Below, one piece after another: positions 34,450 to 47,600 of a stretch of 64,000 bases of DNA. The position numbers and the translations under genes were made by a program. This stretch comes from Neodontobutis hainanensis (Eukaryota > Chordata > Actinopteri > Gobiiformes > Odontobutidae), in NCBI GenBank assembly GCA_024349245.1, contig JALDNG010000021.1:556001-620000 (forward strand), in the 5' to 3' direction. How positions within the stretch are numbered: position 1 is the first letter of the stretch; every line of letters starts with the position of its first letter. Below the pieces are notes generated by a model. The model saw only the letters and a program-made list of their open reading frames with translations. It was not told the origin of the DNA and searched no databases.

Positions 34450-34793
34450 GGTCTAAACCGGGTCTAAACCGGGCCTAAACCGGCCTAAACCGGCTCTAAA
34501 CCGGCTCTAAACCAGGTCTAAACCAGGTCTAAACCAGGACTAAACCAGGTCTAAACCAGGTCTAAACCAGGTCTAAACCAGGTCTAAACCAGGTCTAAAC
34601 CAGGTCTAAACCAGGTCTAAACCAGGCCTAAACCAGGTCTAAACCAGGTCTAAACCGGCTCTAAACCAGGTCTAAACCAGGTCTAAACCAGGTCTAAACC
34701 AGGTCTAAACCAGGTCTAAACCAGGTCTAAACCAGGTCTAAACCAGGTCTAAACCAGGACTAAACCAGGTCTAAACCAGGTCTAAACCAGGAC
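34450..34793 (+). repeat. 11-bp minisatellite, unit 'aaaccaggtct', about 31 units
   Basis: This is the reverse complement of the unit at 7181-7492, with early units in a 'cggcctaaa' or 'cggctctaaa' variant. Very homogeneous from 34500 to 34790. Confidence 0.95.
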
Positions 34794-35110
34794 TTTATCC
34801 TCCCCGGCTCTTGTTGAATATGCATCACTTGATCAAACCGCGGCCCCTCACTGCGGACCCCGCTCTCGGCCACCTGTCTCTTTCTGTGTGAGGATAAATG
34901 AGAGGGAGGGGGCTGCAGACAGACCGCGGCCCCTCCCTCCGCCCTGTGGCCCCCCTCTGGCCCCCCCGTGGCCCCCCGTCCCCCTCTGGGATGGATCAAC
35001 AGAGAGGCAGAGGGCCGGGGGCAGCAGGCAATTAGAGCAGGGCACTGTGCCCGAGACGGAGTGTAACAAAGAACACTGCAGCAGCAACACTTATTTCAGT
35101 AAAAAATAAA
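34794..35110. other. GC-rich island in AT-rich intergenic DNA
   Basis: The stretch contains runs such as 'cggcccctccctccgccctg' and 'ggcccccccgtggcccc' and is visibly richer in G and C than its flanks. No ORF is convincing. It could be a regulatory island or an unseen exon of another transcript. Confidence 0.4.
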
Positions 35111-36076
35111 CCTAACAGACCCCTGTGTAAACGTGTTAAGCACACATTTAAATAAGTGAAGCTGACCGTAACACATTTATAATGGCTCCAAAAATCACAG
35201 ACTGTGCATCAACGAGATGGTTTTGGAAAAGGACAACCCTCGACTCGATGTGTTTAACGTCAGAGCCTCGGGACAGAACATTAGCTACTGGCTCCATAGT
35301 AAACAGTTTTTATAGTGCTACATGAGCTAAAGGCTCAGACTAAAGGTCACTGAGGTCATGTGTTATCCTGAACAAGACAAAGACATTTCACTGGGCTTTA
35401 TCCTTCGAACAGGGAAGATACAGCTGTGTGCTGTCAGTGAGAGGGTAGAAGATATACGTTAGTGAAGTATTCAGTGTACTGCCACTGTACATTCTCCTTC
35501 ATATTCCTGCGCTACAATAGTCTGTATTAATAGTTAGTATAAGGTCAAAGGTACAAAAGTATCACTCCTGGTTTTACATTTCATTTAAGACTGTGTCGCT
35601 TTTGCAAAACAAGAAGAAACAAGAGCTCTTTTCTCTCTTTCTGTCTTTCATTCACTTGCTCTGCTCCATAATTACCTCGCTGTAGTCACTCGCTCGATGC
35701 ATTATGTAAATGTCTGTTCACTTAACGTCAGCTCTGACAGCAGCGCCATGTTTAACTCTTCTTTTCTTATCTGGAAAATCTGACACTGGAAAGAATCAGG
35801 ATCATTTAAATGTTCATGGACAAATTCAGACACAAGCTGAGATTTAAACCCGGGTCCCCCTGGTTTTGGGGAATGAGCTCTTCCTGGAAAAGATGGACTT
35901 CAGTTCCCAAAGAAAGTCTTAAATGTCTTTATTCTGTCCCAAGTGTCCTGCTTTTAACCATTTGTAAAACAAAACCAGTGCAATTTATATTTTATACACT
36001 GTCCAAAAAAAGTCATTCAAAAATTCATAAAAATATTTGTAAAAGTCAATTGGACATTAATTTTTTAAATTTAAAA

Positions 36077-36570
36077 GGTTTTAGATGGATTTGAACAGGT
36101 TTTATTTGGATTTCAACAGGTTTTAGTTGGATTTCAGCAAGTTTTAGAGGGATTTAAACAAGTTTTAGTTGGATTTGAACATGTTTTAGTTGGATTTAAA
36201 CAGGTTTTATTTGGATTTTAACAGGTTTTAGTTGGATTTAAACGGGTTTTAGATGGATTTGAACAGGTTTTATTTGGATTTCAACAGGTTTTATTTGGAT
36301 TTTAACAGGTTTTAGTTGGATTTCAACAGGTTTTAGATGGATTTTAACAGGTTTTAGTTGGATTTCAACAGGTTTTAGATGGATTTCAACAGGTTTTAGA
36401 TGGATTTCAACAGGTTTTAGATGGATTTCAACAGGTTTTAGATGGATTTCAACAGGTTTTAGATGGATTTCAACAGGTTTTAGATGGATTTCAACAGGTT
36501 TTAGATGGATTTCAACAGGTTTTAGATGGATTTTAACAGGTTTTAGTTGGATTTCAACAGGTTTTAGATT
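36077..36570 (+). repeat. 21-bp minisatellite, unit 'ggttttagatggatttcaac' plus a
   Basis: About 23 units. The first third mixes tttgaac, ttaaac and attttaac variants; the middle is nearly perfect. Same family as 38667-39066. Confidence 0.95.
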
Positions 36571-37264
36571 TATGAAGTGGTTATACTAATATTTGAAAGG
36601 ACACTAAAAAAATAACTAAACTAAATAAAAATGGGTTTAAAACAATCAAATGAAACTCAGAGAGTTCCTTAAAAAACACAAATTGACCAAAACGACACTA
36701 AAACAAAGGGATTTGTGTCACATATCATTTGGTCTTTTTATAAAAAAAGCTTTTGAACAGCGTGAACAGTGTACATCTGCTCTGGGATCGACCCGACGCA
36801 AATCTCTGTGTTTCCCTCCGGTTTCTGTCTGAGGGGTTTCTATGGCAACAGCCTCTGTGTGGTTTGTGTTCGAAGGTTCATCAGTACATTTCTGCTTTTA
36901 AAAGGAAAAGAAAAAAGGTGAACAAAGGTTGACAGTGAAAGGAAAAGATCAGGGCTAGACGCAGCCAACGTTTTAGAAAACAGACACAAAGAAACAGACA
37001 TACCAAGAGAGAAAAGAGGACGCTGGACACTTTTGATTTATAAATCTAGCCTAAACCTGTTCGTGTTTGTTTATATGTACTGTGTAGAACTAGACTGAAT
37101 TAACACCAATCCTATTTTTAACTCTATTAAGGTGACTTTCCATTGACTTCTTTTTCAAAAATCACTTCTAACGTCATTATTTCTGATCAATAATAATTCT
37201 GGTTAAAGAAGTATTTTACTTTTAAGGATCTCAGTCTCGAGCTAATCCACTCTTATGATCGAGG

Positions 37265-38294
37265 TTTGACCTCCGTGAGTCTGGACCTGGTCTAAGACTG
37301 GACTAACACTGACCTCTGTGAGTCTGGACCTGGTCTAAGACTGGACTAACTCTGACCTCCGTGAGTCTGGACCTGGTCTAGGACTGGACTAACACTGACC
37401 TCAGTGAGTCTGGACCTGGTCTAAGTCTGGACTAACACTGACCTCCATGAGTCTGGACCTGGTCTAAGTCTGGACTAACACTGACCTCCATGAGTCTGGA
37501 CCTGGTCTAAGACTGGACTAACTCTGACCTCCGTGAGTCTGGACCTGGTCTAAGTCTGGACTAACTCTGACCGCCGTGAGTCTGGACCTGGTCTAAGTCT
37601 GGACTAACACTGACCTCCGTGAGTCTGGACCTGGTCTAAGACTGGACTAACTCTGACCTCTGTGAGTCTGGACCTGGTCTAAGTCTGGACTAACACTGAC
37701 CTCAGTGAGTCTGGACCTGGTCTAAGTCTGGACTAACACTGACCTCCATGAGTCTGGACCTGGTCTAAGTCTGGACTAACACTGACCTCCATGAGTCTGG
37801 ACCTGGTCTAAGTCTGGACTAACTCTGACCTCCGTGAGTCTGGACCTGGTCTAAGTCTGGACTAACACTGACCTCCATGAGTCTGGACCTGGTCTAAGTC
37901 TGGACTAACACTGACCTCCATGAGTCTGGACCTGGTCTAAGTCTGGACTAACACTGACCTCCATGAGTCTGGACCTGGTCTAAGTCTGGACTAACTCTGA
38001 CCTCCGTGAGTCTGGACCTGGTCTAAGTCTGGACTAACACTGACCTCCATGAGTCTGGACCTGGTCTAAGTCTGGACTAACTCTGACCTCCGTGAGTCTG
38101 GACCTGGTCTAAGTCTGGACTAACACTGACCTCCATGAGTCTGGACCTGGTCTAAGTCTGGACTAACTCTGACCTCCGTGAGTCTGGACCTGGTCTAAGT
38201 CTGGACTAACACTGACCTCCATGAGTCTGGACCTGGTCTAAGTCTGGACTAACTCTGACCTCCGTGAGTCTGGACCTGGTCTAAGTCTGGACTA
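37265..38294 (+). repeat. 43-bp minisatellite, about 24 units
   Basis: Each unit joins 'tgacctccgtgagtctggac' to 'ctggtctaagtctggactaa' and cac. Variants alternate between Ccgtg and Ccatg and between aacac and aactc, giving local blocks of alternating types. The reverse complement of this unit forms the array at 54861-55954. Confidence 0.96.
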
Positions 38295-38430
38295 TAGTTT
38301 ACAGACAGACTCTTGTTTCTTGTGTAAATGTCAGCAGTTATTAATGTTTCCCTCGAGGCTTTGGGAGGAGTCCAGACGCCTGTAAGAATCATTGATGGTA
38401 TAAGGGCCCTTCTACAGTCATTGGTAAGAA

Positions 38431-38480
38431 TCCTGATGAATCCTGATGAATCCTGATGAATCCTGATGAATCCTGATGAA
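38431..38480 (+). repeat. 10-bp tandem repeat 'tcctgatgaa', five perfect copies
   Basis: Perfect short direct repeat followed by a partial copy. Confidence 0.9.
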
Positions 38481-38666
38481 TCCCTGTCGACGCTGTACAA
38501 TTTCAACACCACATTATTGTACATTATTCTAATCCGCTTTGGTCTTGTTCCTTATCACCTCAGATGTTGTTTAAAGATGTGTTCAGCCTTGTTTAATCTT
38601 TTCCTTTTGCTTCAGATTCAGTGAAGATTTACAGCAGCGTCCAGTCTGTCTCTGCTTTAGAAAAGA

Positions 38667-39066
38667 GGTTTTAGTTGGATTTGAACAGTTTTAGATGGAT
38701 TTGAACAAGTTTTAGATGGATTTGAACAGGTTTTAGTTGGATTTGAACAAGTTTTAGATGGATTTGAACAGGTTTTAGTTGGATTTGAACAAGTTTTAGA
38801 TGGATTTGAACAGGTTTTAGTTGGATTTGAACAGGTTTTAGTTGGATTTGAACAGTTTTAGATGGCTTTGAACAGGTTTTAGTTGGATTTGAACAGGTTT
38901 TAGTTGGATTTGAACAGGTTTTAGTTGGATTTGAACAGTTTTAGATGGATTTGAACAGGTTTTAGTTGGATTTGAACAGGTTTTAGTTGGATTTGAACAG
39001 TTTTAGATGGCTTTGAACAGGTTTTAGTTGGATTTGAACAAGTTTTAGATGGATTTGAACAGGTTT
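38667..39066 (+). repeat. 21-bp minisatellite, unit 'ggttttagttggatttgaac' plus a
   Basis: About 19 units, several shortened to 'cagttttagatgg'. Sister array of 36077-36570, separated by the 43-bp array. Confidence 0.93.
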
Positions 39067-40781
39067 CCCCCAGATCAATTTTAAATAAGAAAACATATTA
39101 GGCCAACATCCACATTTCTGTCACAGATGCAAGTGTGATCTTCAACCTCTTTTAAAAAAATAAAATAAAAAAGGACATGATTGTGAATTGTCTCTGGTTT
39201 TAGAGATCTCTTTAAAACGGGCTGAAGATTATAGAAACTCTTCTTCACCTGAATATGAGACAATGGGCAGGTTTACGCAGGTAAAGCACGTCTGTGGACG
39301 AGGCTGTAGCTGACGCAAATTTGATCAAATATTAGTATTATTTAGCAAAAATTGGGCGTTTTCAAGTAATAATTTGAACTTTAAACCATGACATTGAAAA
39401 AAGTGGATTCTAAACAACTTAAATCCTTGTCTTTTGGCTTGACTTTCCGTCTGCAGCAGGAAATCCCATCAGTTTTAACTCCATGTCTATATTTATCCAA
39501 ATCCAGGCTCGTCCCAAAATCCTGTCGACTCAACTTTCTCCAAACCAGTCTATTTCCCGCTTCATTTCTCGGCTCCACGTCGAGTTTCAATCTTTTAAAT
39601 TTCACTTCAAAACTCAAACTCAAATGTAGAAATGTGAAAACCTCTCTCCGGCTGCAGCTTATCTGTGGCTCCCAGCCCCTTCCCTCATTTCCCATGATGC
39701 CTTGTGATGTGCAATCCCCACAGGCGGCCGAGGTAAACGTCTGTCCGTCACTTTGGTTTAGCGTCCGTTCACGCAGATCCAGATAAAGACTTCCCTGTTC
39801 TGTCGGTCAGAGCAGCGTCCGACACAGCTCGGAGGCAGTAAAGAGAGGAATGAGCCCTGACAGACTGTTGGGGAGTTTGTAAAATGATCAAATGAACCAG
39901 AATATTCTCGCTCACAGCTTTTTACATCTGTGGAATTGTGTTATCCATGCATTGTCCTTTAGGGCTCTGTCGTCCCTGTTTGGTCCAGACTTTTGGACTT
40001 TTCTGTTTGGTTCAAACCAAACCTTCAGGTGAAAACTCCAGGTCAAGGTTCAGACCAAACAGCTGCTCCTTAGTCTCCGTCCGGACCTGAACCTGAACCT
40101 GAACCACGGTCCGGTTCATTTGTAAAAGAGAGCTTAGAGATAGTTCAGACTTTAGACAAAATGCAGGAAGCTGCGGCCGATCTTAGAAAACAGATATCGG
40201 TCAGGTTTAGAAAAAAAAACACTCACTGATTCAGTTGTTTTACTGTTTTGTATGTGTATTTTTCTTTCTCCTGCTGCAGAAGCCTCCCGTGAAGTGTTTC
40301 CTTAACAGTGTTAAAGTGAGTTAAAACATGTCTGTATTAACTCTATATTAATAACACGTCTCTTTAGGCCCTGCTCCAGTCTGATTATTGTATTTCTTTA
40401 GTTTAACTGTAAAAAGAGCCTCTGCAGAGACACATTCACCTCAGAAAACCCCGCCTACAGGAGGCCCGCCCCCGTTGTCGTGACGACAGTGAACACAGGA
40501 GGCCCGCCCCCGTTGTCATGACGACAGCGAACACAGCGTTAGGGAAAGTGTGATGGTCCACTTTTAAAAAGCTGCAGCGAGAACCCAACGCAGGCTTTTC
40601 AGGAGAAAAAAAACCCTTTGTCTTCACACATTAGTCTCATTTCTAGTGCTGCAAAATTATTCAGCCACCTTAAATAAAATAGAAACCAAAACTACTAATA
40701 CTATTACTCTGGCGTGGTTCACTTTGATGAGGCCAGTCTGACGTTTTTGGTTCTGTGTTTCACCGGTTAGCTGGACTTGTC
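39067..40781. other. Intergenic, nothing recognised
   Basis: A 132-codon plus ORF at 39388-39786 is the longest frame; it has no known domain or splice context. A short repeat 'aggcccgcccccgttgtc' occurs twice near 40460 and 40500. Confidence 0.4.
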
Positions 40782-41420
40782 AGTATAAATGAGTCTTTAT
40801 GAAAAAGTGAGTATAAATGAGTCTTTATGAATAAAGTGAGTATAAATGAGTCTTTATGAATAAAGTGAGTATAAATGAGTCTTTATGAATAAAGTGAGTA
40901 TAAATGAGTCTTTATGAAAAAAGTGAGTATGAATGAGTCTTTATGAATAAAGTGAGTATAAATGAGTCTTTATGAATACAGTGAGTATAAATGAGTCTTT
41001 ATGAATAAAGTGAGTATAAATGAGTCTTTATGAAAAAAGTGAGTATGAATGAGTCTTTATGAATAAAGTGAGTATAAATGAGTCTTTATGAATAAAGTGA
41101 GTATAAACGAGTCTTTATGAATAAAGTGAGTATAAACGAGTCTTTATGAAGACTCGTTGGCGGCAGTAGCTCAGTGGGTAGAGCAGTCGTCTTTCAACCC
41201 GAAGGTAGTTGGTTCGATTCCCACTCTCCCCACAGTTCATACTGTCATTGTGTCCTTGGGCAAGACACTTAACCCACCTTGCCTCCAGTGGCTGTAACAC
41301 TGGTAATTACTGTAGAACAATGTAAGTCGCTTTGGATAAAAGCGTCAGCTAAATGAATAAATGTAAATGTAAATGTAAATGATGAATAAAGTGAGTATAA
41401 ACGAGTCTTTATGAATAAAC
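40782..41420 (+). repeat. 29-bp minisatellite split by a SINE
   Basis: The 29-bp unit reads 'gtataaatgagtctttatga' then ataaagtga, with about 13 units before 41156. It stops at the SINE (41159-41380) and resumes for about one unit at 41382-41420, so the SINE landed in an existing array. Most units contain AATAAA. Confidence 0.92.
41159..41380 (+). mobile_element. tRNA-derived SINE, copy 2
   Basis: A box at 41167-41177 and B box at 41211-41221 are intact. The body and tail match the copy at 2379-2594 almost base for base, and the tail ends in repeats of aaatgt. Good preservation suggests fairly recent insertion. No clear target duplication is visible because the host sequence is itself repetitive. 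Confidence 0.9.
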
Positions 41421-44400
41421 TCATGTAAACTAAACACAGACTGTTTTCACAAAGACAGGAACACGACAGCAGGAGGTTTAAATGTGATGTGACGTCTGGA
41501 GCTGTTTATAATTCTGGAGTTCTTCTGGAGCAGAGTGAAGGTCGACGGGTCAGAGGCATCGTCTGCTGCTCCACTTTTATCTGTCAGTCAGAATAAAGAG
41601 GATGAAAGACGGAAAATACTGTCGGGAATTCACAAAGAGGTACCTGTTTCCCACTTTCTAATAAATATTAGATTATACAGAGAATTAATTTCTAAAACTA
41701 CCCTGAAAATGAGGAATGTGAACTTCCTCCCTTCTCTCTTTCAGAATAAAAGATTTTGCAGACTTTAAATGGACTTAAACTTATCTTAAACTGAGTCAAT
41801 TTAACAAAATATATTTTTTCAGTGTATGGTTTGGGCTGTACTTAAATGTTTATTTTTTATTTTTTTTAAATGATGGCCATATCAAAAAATATTTAAAAAA
41901 AAAACATAATTTTATTTTAAAAGTATTTTTTAACTTGGACACAATATCATTGAATAAGAAAACATAAAAAAGGAAATATACAAGATTCTGAGACAAAACA
42001 AAGAGTGTTGCTTAAAAAGTGTCTTGTAATGTAAATGTAAGAAAAAACAAAAATGATCAAATGTAGCTTTTCTGGTGAAGTAAAAGTTAGCTTCTGCCAC
42101 AAAACAATGAAGAACAATGTTTTTAATTGCTTTTTAATGACTTTACAATTTGTTGCAGTAATTCATTTTTCTGGTTTGGATCAGGGCCTGAACAGAATTA
42201 TGGAAATATGATGGATGTAAAACAAGTCTGAAATCCTCAAAGATGCTCTGTAGTCTTAATTCAACACGTCCTCTGTCCCTCTGACTCTGAACGATTGAGG
42301 AAGAACCACAGAGTCATGAATCTGTGGCTGAGTAATCTCTGTCGGTTCCTTTCACACGCTCAGATTTTGTCTAGACGTCCCCCTCGTTCTCGACTCGTTC
42401 CAAATCCTGTTAGCGCCGGCAGCGGCATCGAGCCCAATAACCTACATTCAGCTGTAATCGCTCCCTACAAATCCCAGAGACGGGGCTCCAGAGCCGAATA
42501 CGAGAGCCAGGGATGTCTTTATGTTGTGTTGAAGTGTTGTTGGATGAGAAGGATATGCGTTTATGGAAGTGTGTGGCTGCGGCAACGCTCCAACTTCTGC
42601 AGACAGGCTTTTATTTTATAACAGAGAAGGCTTTTGAGCCGATAAAAGTCCTGCACGTGTATCGGAGTCAAATGGAGCAGTTTTCTCATAAAGACTAAAG
42701 ACTAAAAACTGTTACATTGTGAGGTAGGTAAGTAACACAATTGCCCCATACACTGGATGAAAAAGCTCAATTGTCCTGACTGTCGTCTGATGAAGCAGAT
42801 GAAGCCGTGGGAGAACATTTATAAAGGCCAGAACATACTTCATAAAGAGGCAAAAACAGCCCTGGTTTGGGAGTGCTTTAGTTTTGTTCTTGACACATCG
42901 TTTGAGCAGAACTTTTTTCTTGTGGGTCTCCGAGAACTGCAGTATTTTGTGATTGGTCAGAAATCTGAAGTGGGCGTGGTTAATGTAGTTTCTTGTGCAG
43001 TATGGAAAGTCCCGGTCAGTACTAACTTTGTTCTTGTTCTTGCACAAAAACTCTTTTCTTTTTCTGGAGCAGTCCTCTCTTCATGGTGCACTAAATCCAG
43101 TCGGGAAAGTAACCTGATTGGTTTATAACGTCCTTAAAGCAACGTTTATGCAACACTGTATTGCTGTTGTTCAAGACCGTGTCGTAAAAGTGGGTTATAT
43201 TAAAAAGATATATATTTGAGAAAGAAAACATTATAGAACTGATTCAGCTCTATTTAGTCTCAGTGTCTAACTCGGAGCATGACTCATTATTTCTTCGTTG
43301 TAATTAGCTCTAAATAAATAAGTGGACTCTCATCTCATTTCTTCTGACCAGGAACACGCAGCACTTTGGACTGAAATGTAAAATGCATTTGGAGAGGGTT
43401 AGACTTCATAAACTTTAAATATGTCTGAAGTGTCTCCTGTCTGATGAGGAGTCTCTCGTCCACTCAACAGCAGCAGTCGAAACCCTGTCTGCAGTGAAAT
43501 ATAGACATATCGTTACACTTTTACAGCACAAACGAGCTCAGACGTTTAGTAATGCCAAATGTGAGAACAAGTGAGAGTAGCAGTAAAGTAACTACATTTA
43601 TTTTTAAAAAGAGTAGCATATGTGTAACAGAGGTCGTCGGTTCTTCTTAAATGCCTTAGTCTTTTTTTTTACTCTTTTATTCATTTATGACACATCATCT
43701 TTGGTGTTGTCCTTCAGAAGCCTAAGCCCTGCTCTTCCTCCATGAGCCGCACAGAAGACGGTTCAGAAAAAGCACCACCCAGACTCCACCCTGTGAGACC
43801 CACAGACATTTACATAATGGGTTTATCAGGAAGTGGATCTGCCGTTTAGCTGCGCACAAATGACTGTAAAATCAGGCTGATTGTTGGGCTGTGGGCATCT
43901 TTCCTGCTGTAATCCTCCGACTCTTGAGCAGATAACAGACTCAGACGAGCTGCTCTGGCAAAGTACAAACCTAAAAATATAACATGAATCAATTAATAAA
44001 CAGCTATCAACGTTCAGATTAACCGATGCATAATATGTGGACATGTTATAGTAACGAGAAAATGCAGTATTACTTTAGGCTAATGAACATATAAAGTAAA
44101 ATATGTAGTGGTGGATTTAAGCAGCGTTTTATTAGTTTAGTTTAGTTTGTATTTGTCAGTGTCTGAGTCACACACAACTGTGTTTAGGCCGAGCTGTAAA
44201 TGAATGTAATATAAATGAAGGCACGACTTTTCAAGCTGACTTTTCCGACTTGAGGAGGTGTTCCAGTGGAATCTCAGCTGTTTGTGAAGACCATAGATCC
44301 CAGATCCAAATGAAACGTGACTAAATTCTATCGTGCTTATGTAGAGTCTGTCTGTGGCACAAATGTACAGTGAACTAGAGACACAGGCCCCTCATATTTC

Positions 44401-47400
44401 AGTCTCTGGTTCGTTCGTTAAACCGCTGTGATCCTGATCCAAACCGGGATTGTTAGGTTTTGTGTAACCGAGAAGGAGAGACTTATCCAGGAAGCTTCAT
44501 AGACTAAGAGCCTGATCCTGACAGAACTTTGCACAGCTTTGATCCAGGCACTGCAGATGTTCAGGCTTTAAATGCATAAAGATTTTACATATATATAAAA
44601 ATATATAATATAAATGTATAGCCAGAGTTTAGCGCTCACTGCAGTCATGTGACCAATCGGAGCAGACTGGGCTTAGAGGGAGGGGCTTGAATGAAATAGA
44701 TATTTCTCAGGTTTGCCACATAAACACTTGAAGCTCCAAGTAAAACTGTAGAAATCCTGATAAAATCACAGATTATTCAGCATGTCAAGTCTCAGATGGT
44801 TTGAGTGTTTGGCTCCTGTTTGATGTGTTATTCATTATTCCTTATGTATAAAGTATATATTTTCTAACTTGTCTTATATTTTCCATTATTTGAAGAGAAG
44901 TAAATGACATAAGCTTTATAATTTTGATACCGATGTTACTATTATTAGACCAAACTCTTAATAAAAGATGTTTGCATCTAGCTGAGCTCCTGTGACTCAG
45001 GACGTTTTCTTTCCTGAAAGTCTGCCCCGAGGTCCGCACTAAGAACTCCACCTGTTTCACACTATTCGTTTGGGTCTGTAACTTTTGTGTTCCCTGTACA
45101 GTTTTTTAAAGCGGTGAGGCTCTTTTTACAGTTGAACTGGAGAAATACAAGAATCCGACTGAAACAGGGCCTAAAGAGACATGTTATTATTAATATAGCG
45201 TTAATTCAGACATGATTTAAATCACTATAACACTCTTTAGGAAACGTTCAGCTTCACAGGAGGCTTCAGAGGAAAATAGAGTCAGACAAAAAGTGATGTC
45301 CAGGACCCGAGACCACGTCCTGGACCAAACAGAGCAGTCAAGTCTGAATACTGAGAAGCTGTAAAAATGTGATTGGCTAGTAGTGTACGAGGGCGGGGCT
45401 TAGTGATAGTGACATCACAGTTTAAATTAGATTTTATTTTTTTGGTTTCTTGTTCTTTTTAATGAGCCACCATTTAAACAACAGTGTTCCATCTTTGGTC
45501 TCCTCCATCCTTCTTTTCTTCTTTCCTCGCATGATCATTATTCCCATCATGCACCTCTTCTCGTCTAACATGACCTTGTCTCTTGTCTAAACGCATTAGA
45601 AGAAAAATGTCAGTACTCCCAAAAGAAAAAAACATTTCTCTGTTGATATTTAAACCTGTTTGTGTCTTTGTTCAAATAAACCTAGCCCTTCAAAATAAAA
45701 GACATAAATCCTCTACATCCTCCACATGGTTCTTAATAAATATAAGTTATTCTTTGCTGTAGATCAAAATATCTGTGCAAAGAGTAAATGGATTAAAATG
45801 TATTGATTTAGCATCTTTTTTTTTTTTTTTTACTAATGATACAGCACCCATTTTTTAACAAGTGCCATAAAATTTCAATTTAATTAAAACACTTATTATC
45901 CCCATGTGAAAATTCAATATAATGGGAATGGCTTTAAAAGCACAATAAAAAAAAAGTATAGGTATGTTTCCCATTCTTTCCATGAGTCACGCTGGTGTAT
46001 AATGAAATAAAAAGAGCCGTGCAGCTGTAACCTTCTTATGTGAGGTGTGCATAAGTGAGAGTGAGCAGGACGATTACTCAGGGGAGAAAAAAGAGAGGTG
46101 ACGTCACACTTCCTCTCACTGCAGGTTTTTATGGTTTTACGTTGTGTTGTAGGAAAACTATTTTCAGATAAATCTGATAAAACCGTAATTAGTTGCTGAT
46201 ATTAGCCGACTGCGAGCGAAGAAAACTCTGCCGGTCGACTGCGTTTGGGGTCTGTTGGACTTTTAAACTGAAGAATAAATGCACACTTGTCACAGTCGTC
46301 TGCTGAAGGTCAGTTATTATTGACTGGTCCACAGCCTGAAGTGGAATAAAGAAGTGGAAGTGCTGACTTTCACAGAAATCTACATAAATATAATATGAGT
46401 AAAGCTGTTTGTTTTGTGAGCTTTATAAGTAAGACTTTTAGACTTTTGTGCTGAGAATGATTATATTACACACACAATATTTTACATTTCCTTCCTGGAA
46501 TCCACTTTATATAATTCCCTTTTCCTTAATCTTTTTAATTCCAGTTTCTGTCTTATTATGAGCCGTTTGTCCTTCAGTTTATCAGTTTATTTAATGCTTT
46601 ACCAAAATAAAAAAAATAAAATAAATAAAAATAAAAAACATTTTACCAAACGGTTTTATGTCCAATGTACATCCATCTTTTCTTCTTTCTGCTCTTTTTC
46701 CTTCTTCCTTTCCTTCTTTAGCTGCGCTATAATCTTATAAAATAATCCTTACCCCTTTACTTTTTCAGGTTAATATCTTAATATCAGATATAGCTGTAAA
46801 CTTGAAATAAAAAAAAAACAACAGTAACCTTCTGATAACACTGGTTCTTTATTTATTCAAAGAATTACCATTAATTTGACGTCTGGACCTTTACCAAAAG
46901 TGAAAAGAAGCCATTTAAATTTAAGCTATTGTCACAAAAAGCTGTGCAAAAAATACTTTACATAGCATCTTTACACAATATATATGTTTTTGTGTTAGTT
47001 CATCTCAAACTAGATGAACTGCAATTGATCTGAATTGATAAGTTCAATTCAGTTTGACTAAGTTATTGGTGAATCTTTGCATTATTTCAGACTCCAACAT
47101 TATTCAATTATTACGTTTAAATGCACATATTTCCATCAGAGGAAAAAAAAGTTTGGCAAACTTCCATTTTTGACACTTGGGAGGGCACTACTTTAAATAG
47201 GAGGCAAAAAGAAAAAGGCAACTGCCCCCTGTGCCCCCCTTTTAAGTCCGCCAGTGTCTGTAATCATAAGGATAACCTTTGATAAGGCTGTTTCTTTATA
47301 TATTCCGAGGATGACGTCACCCTCCACCTGTCCATTAGTCACAACCCTATCTCTCATATTTCCAACACAATACTAACTTATATCATAACTTTACGCCACA

Positions 47401-47600
47401 AATACTAATTCAGACACGTTTTATTAAAACTTTACTCTAATTTATTGGTTTATTTTTGGCTTTTCTTTTGAATAAAGCTGAATCTAATGCATTTTTAAGC
47501 TGCTTTTATGCACTTTCCTAACGTTAAAGCTGTCTAGTTTCTCGCAGGGGGTGATTTTTCTTGAAGATGACGCTCTGATTGTTCAAGGCTTACCCCTTTT
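41421..47600. other. Long intergenic interval upstream of celsr3
   Basis: No coding exon, RNA gene or large repeat is supported. Several AT-rich runs and homopolymers are present. It may hold celsr3 enhancers, which cannot be judged without comparative data. Confidence 0.4.

Noticed and set aside
39388..39786. 132-codon plus ORF
   Set aside because: No domain, no splice context; an antisense ORF overlaps it, as expected by chance.
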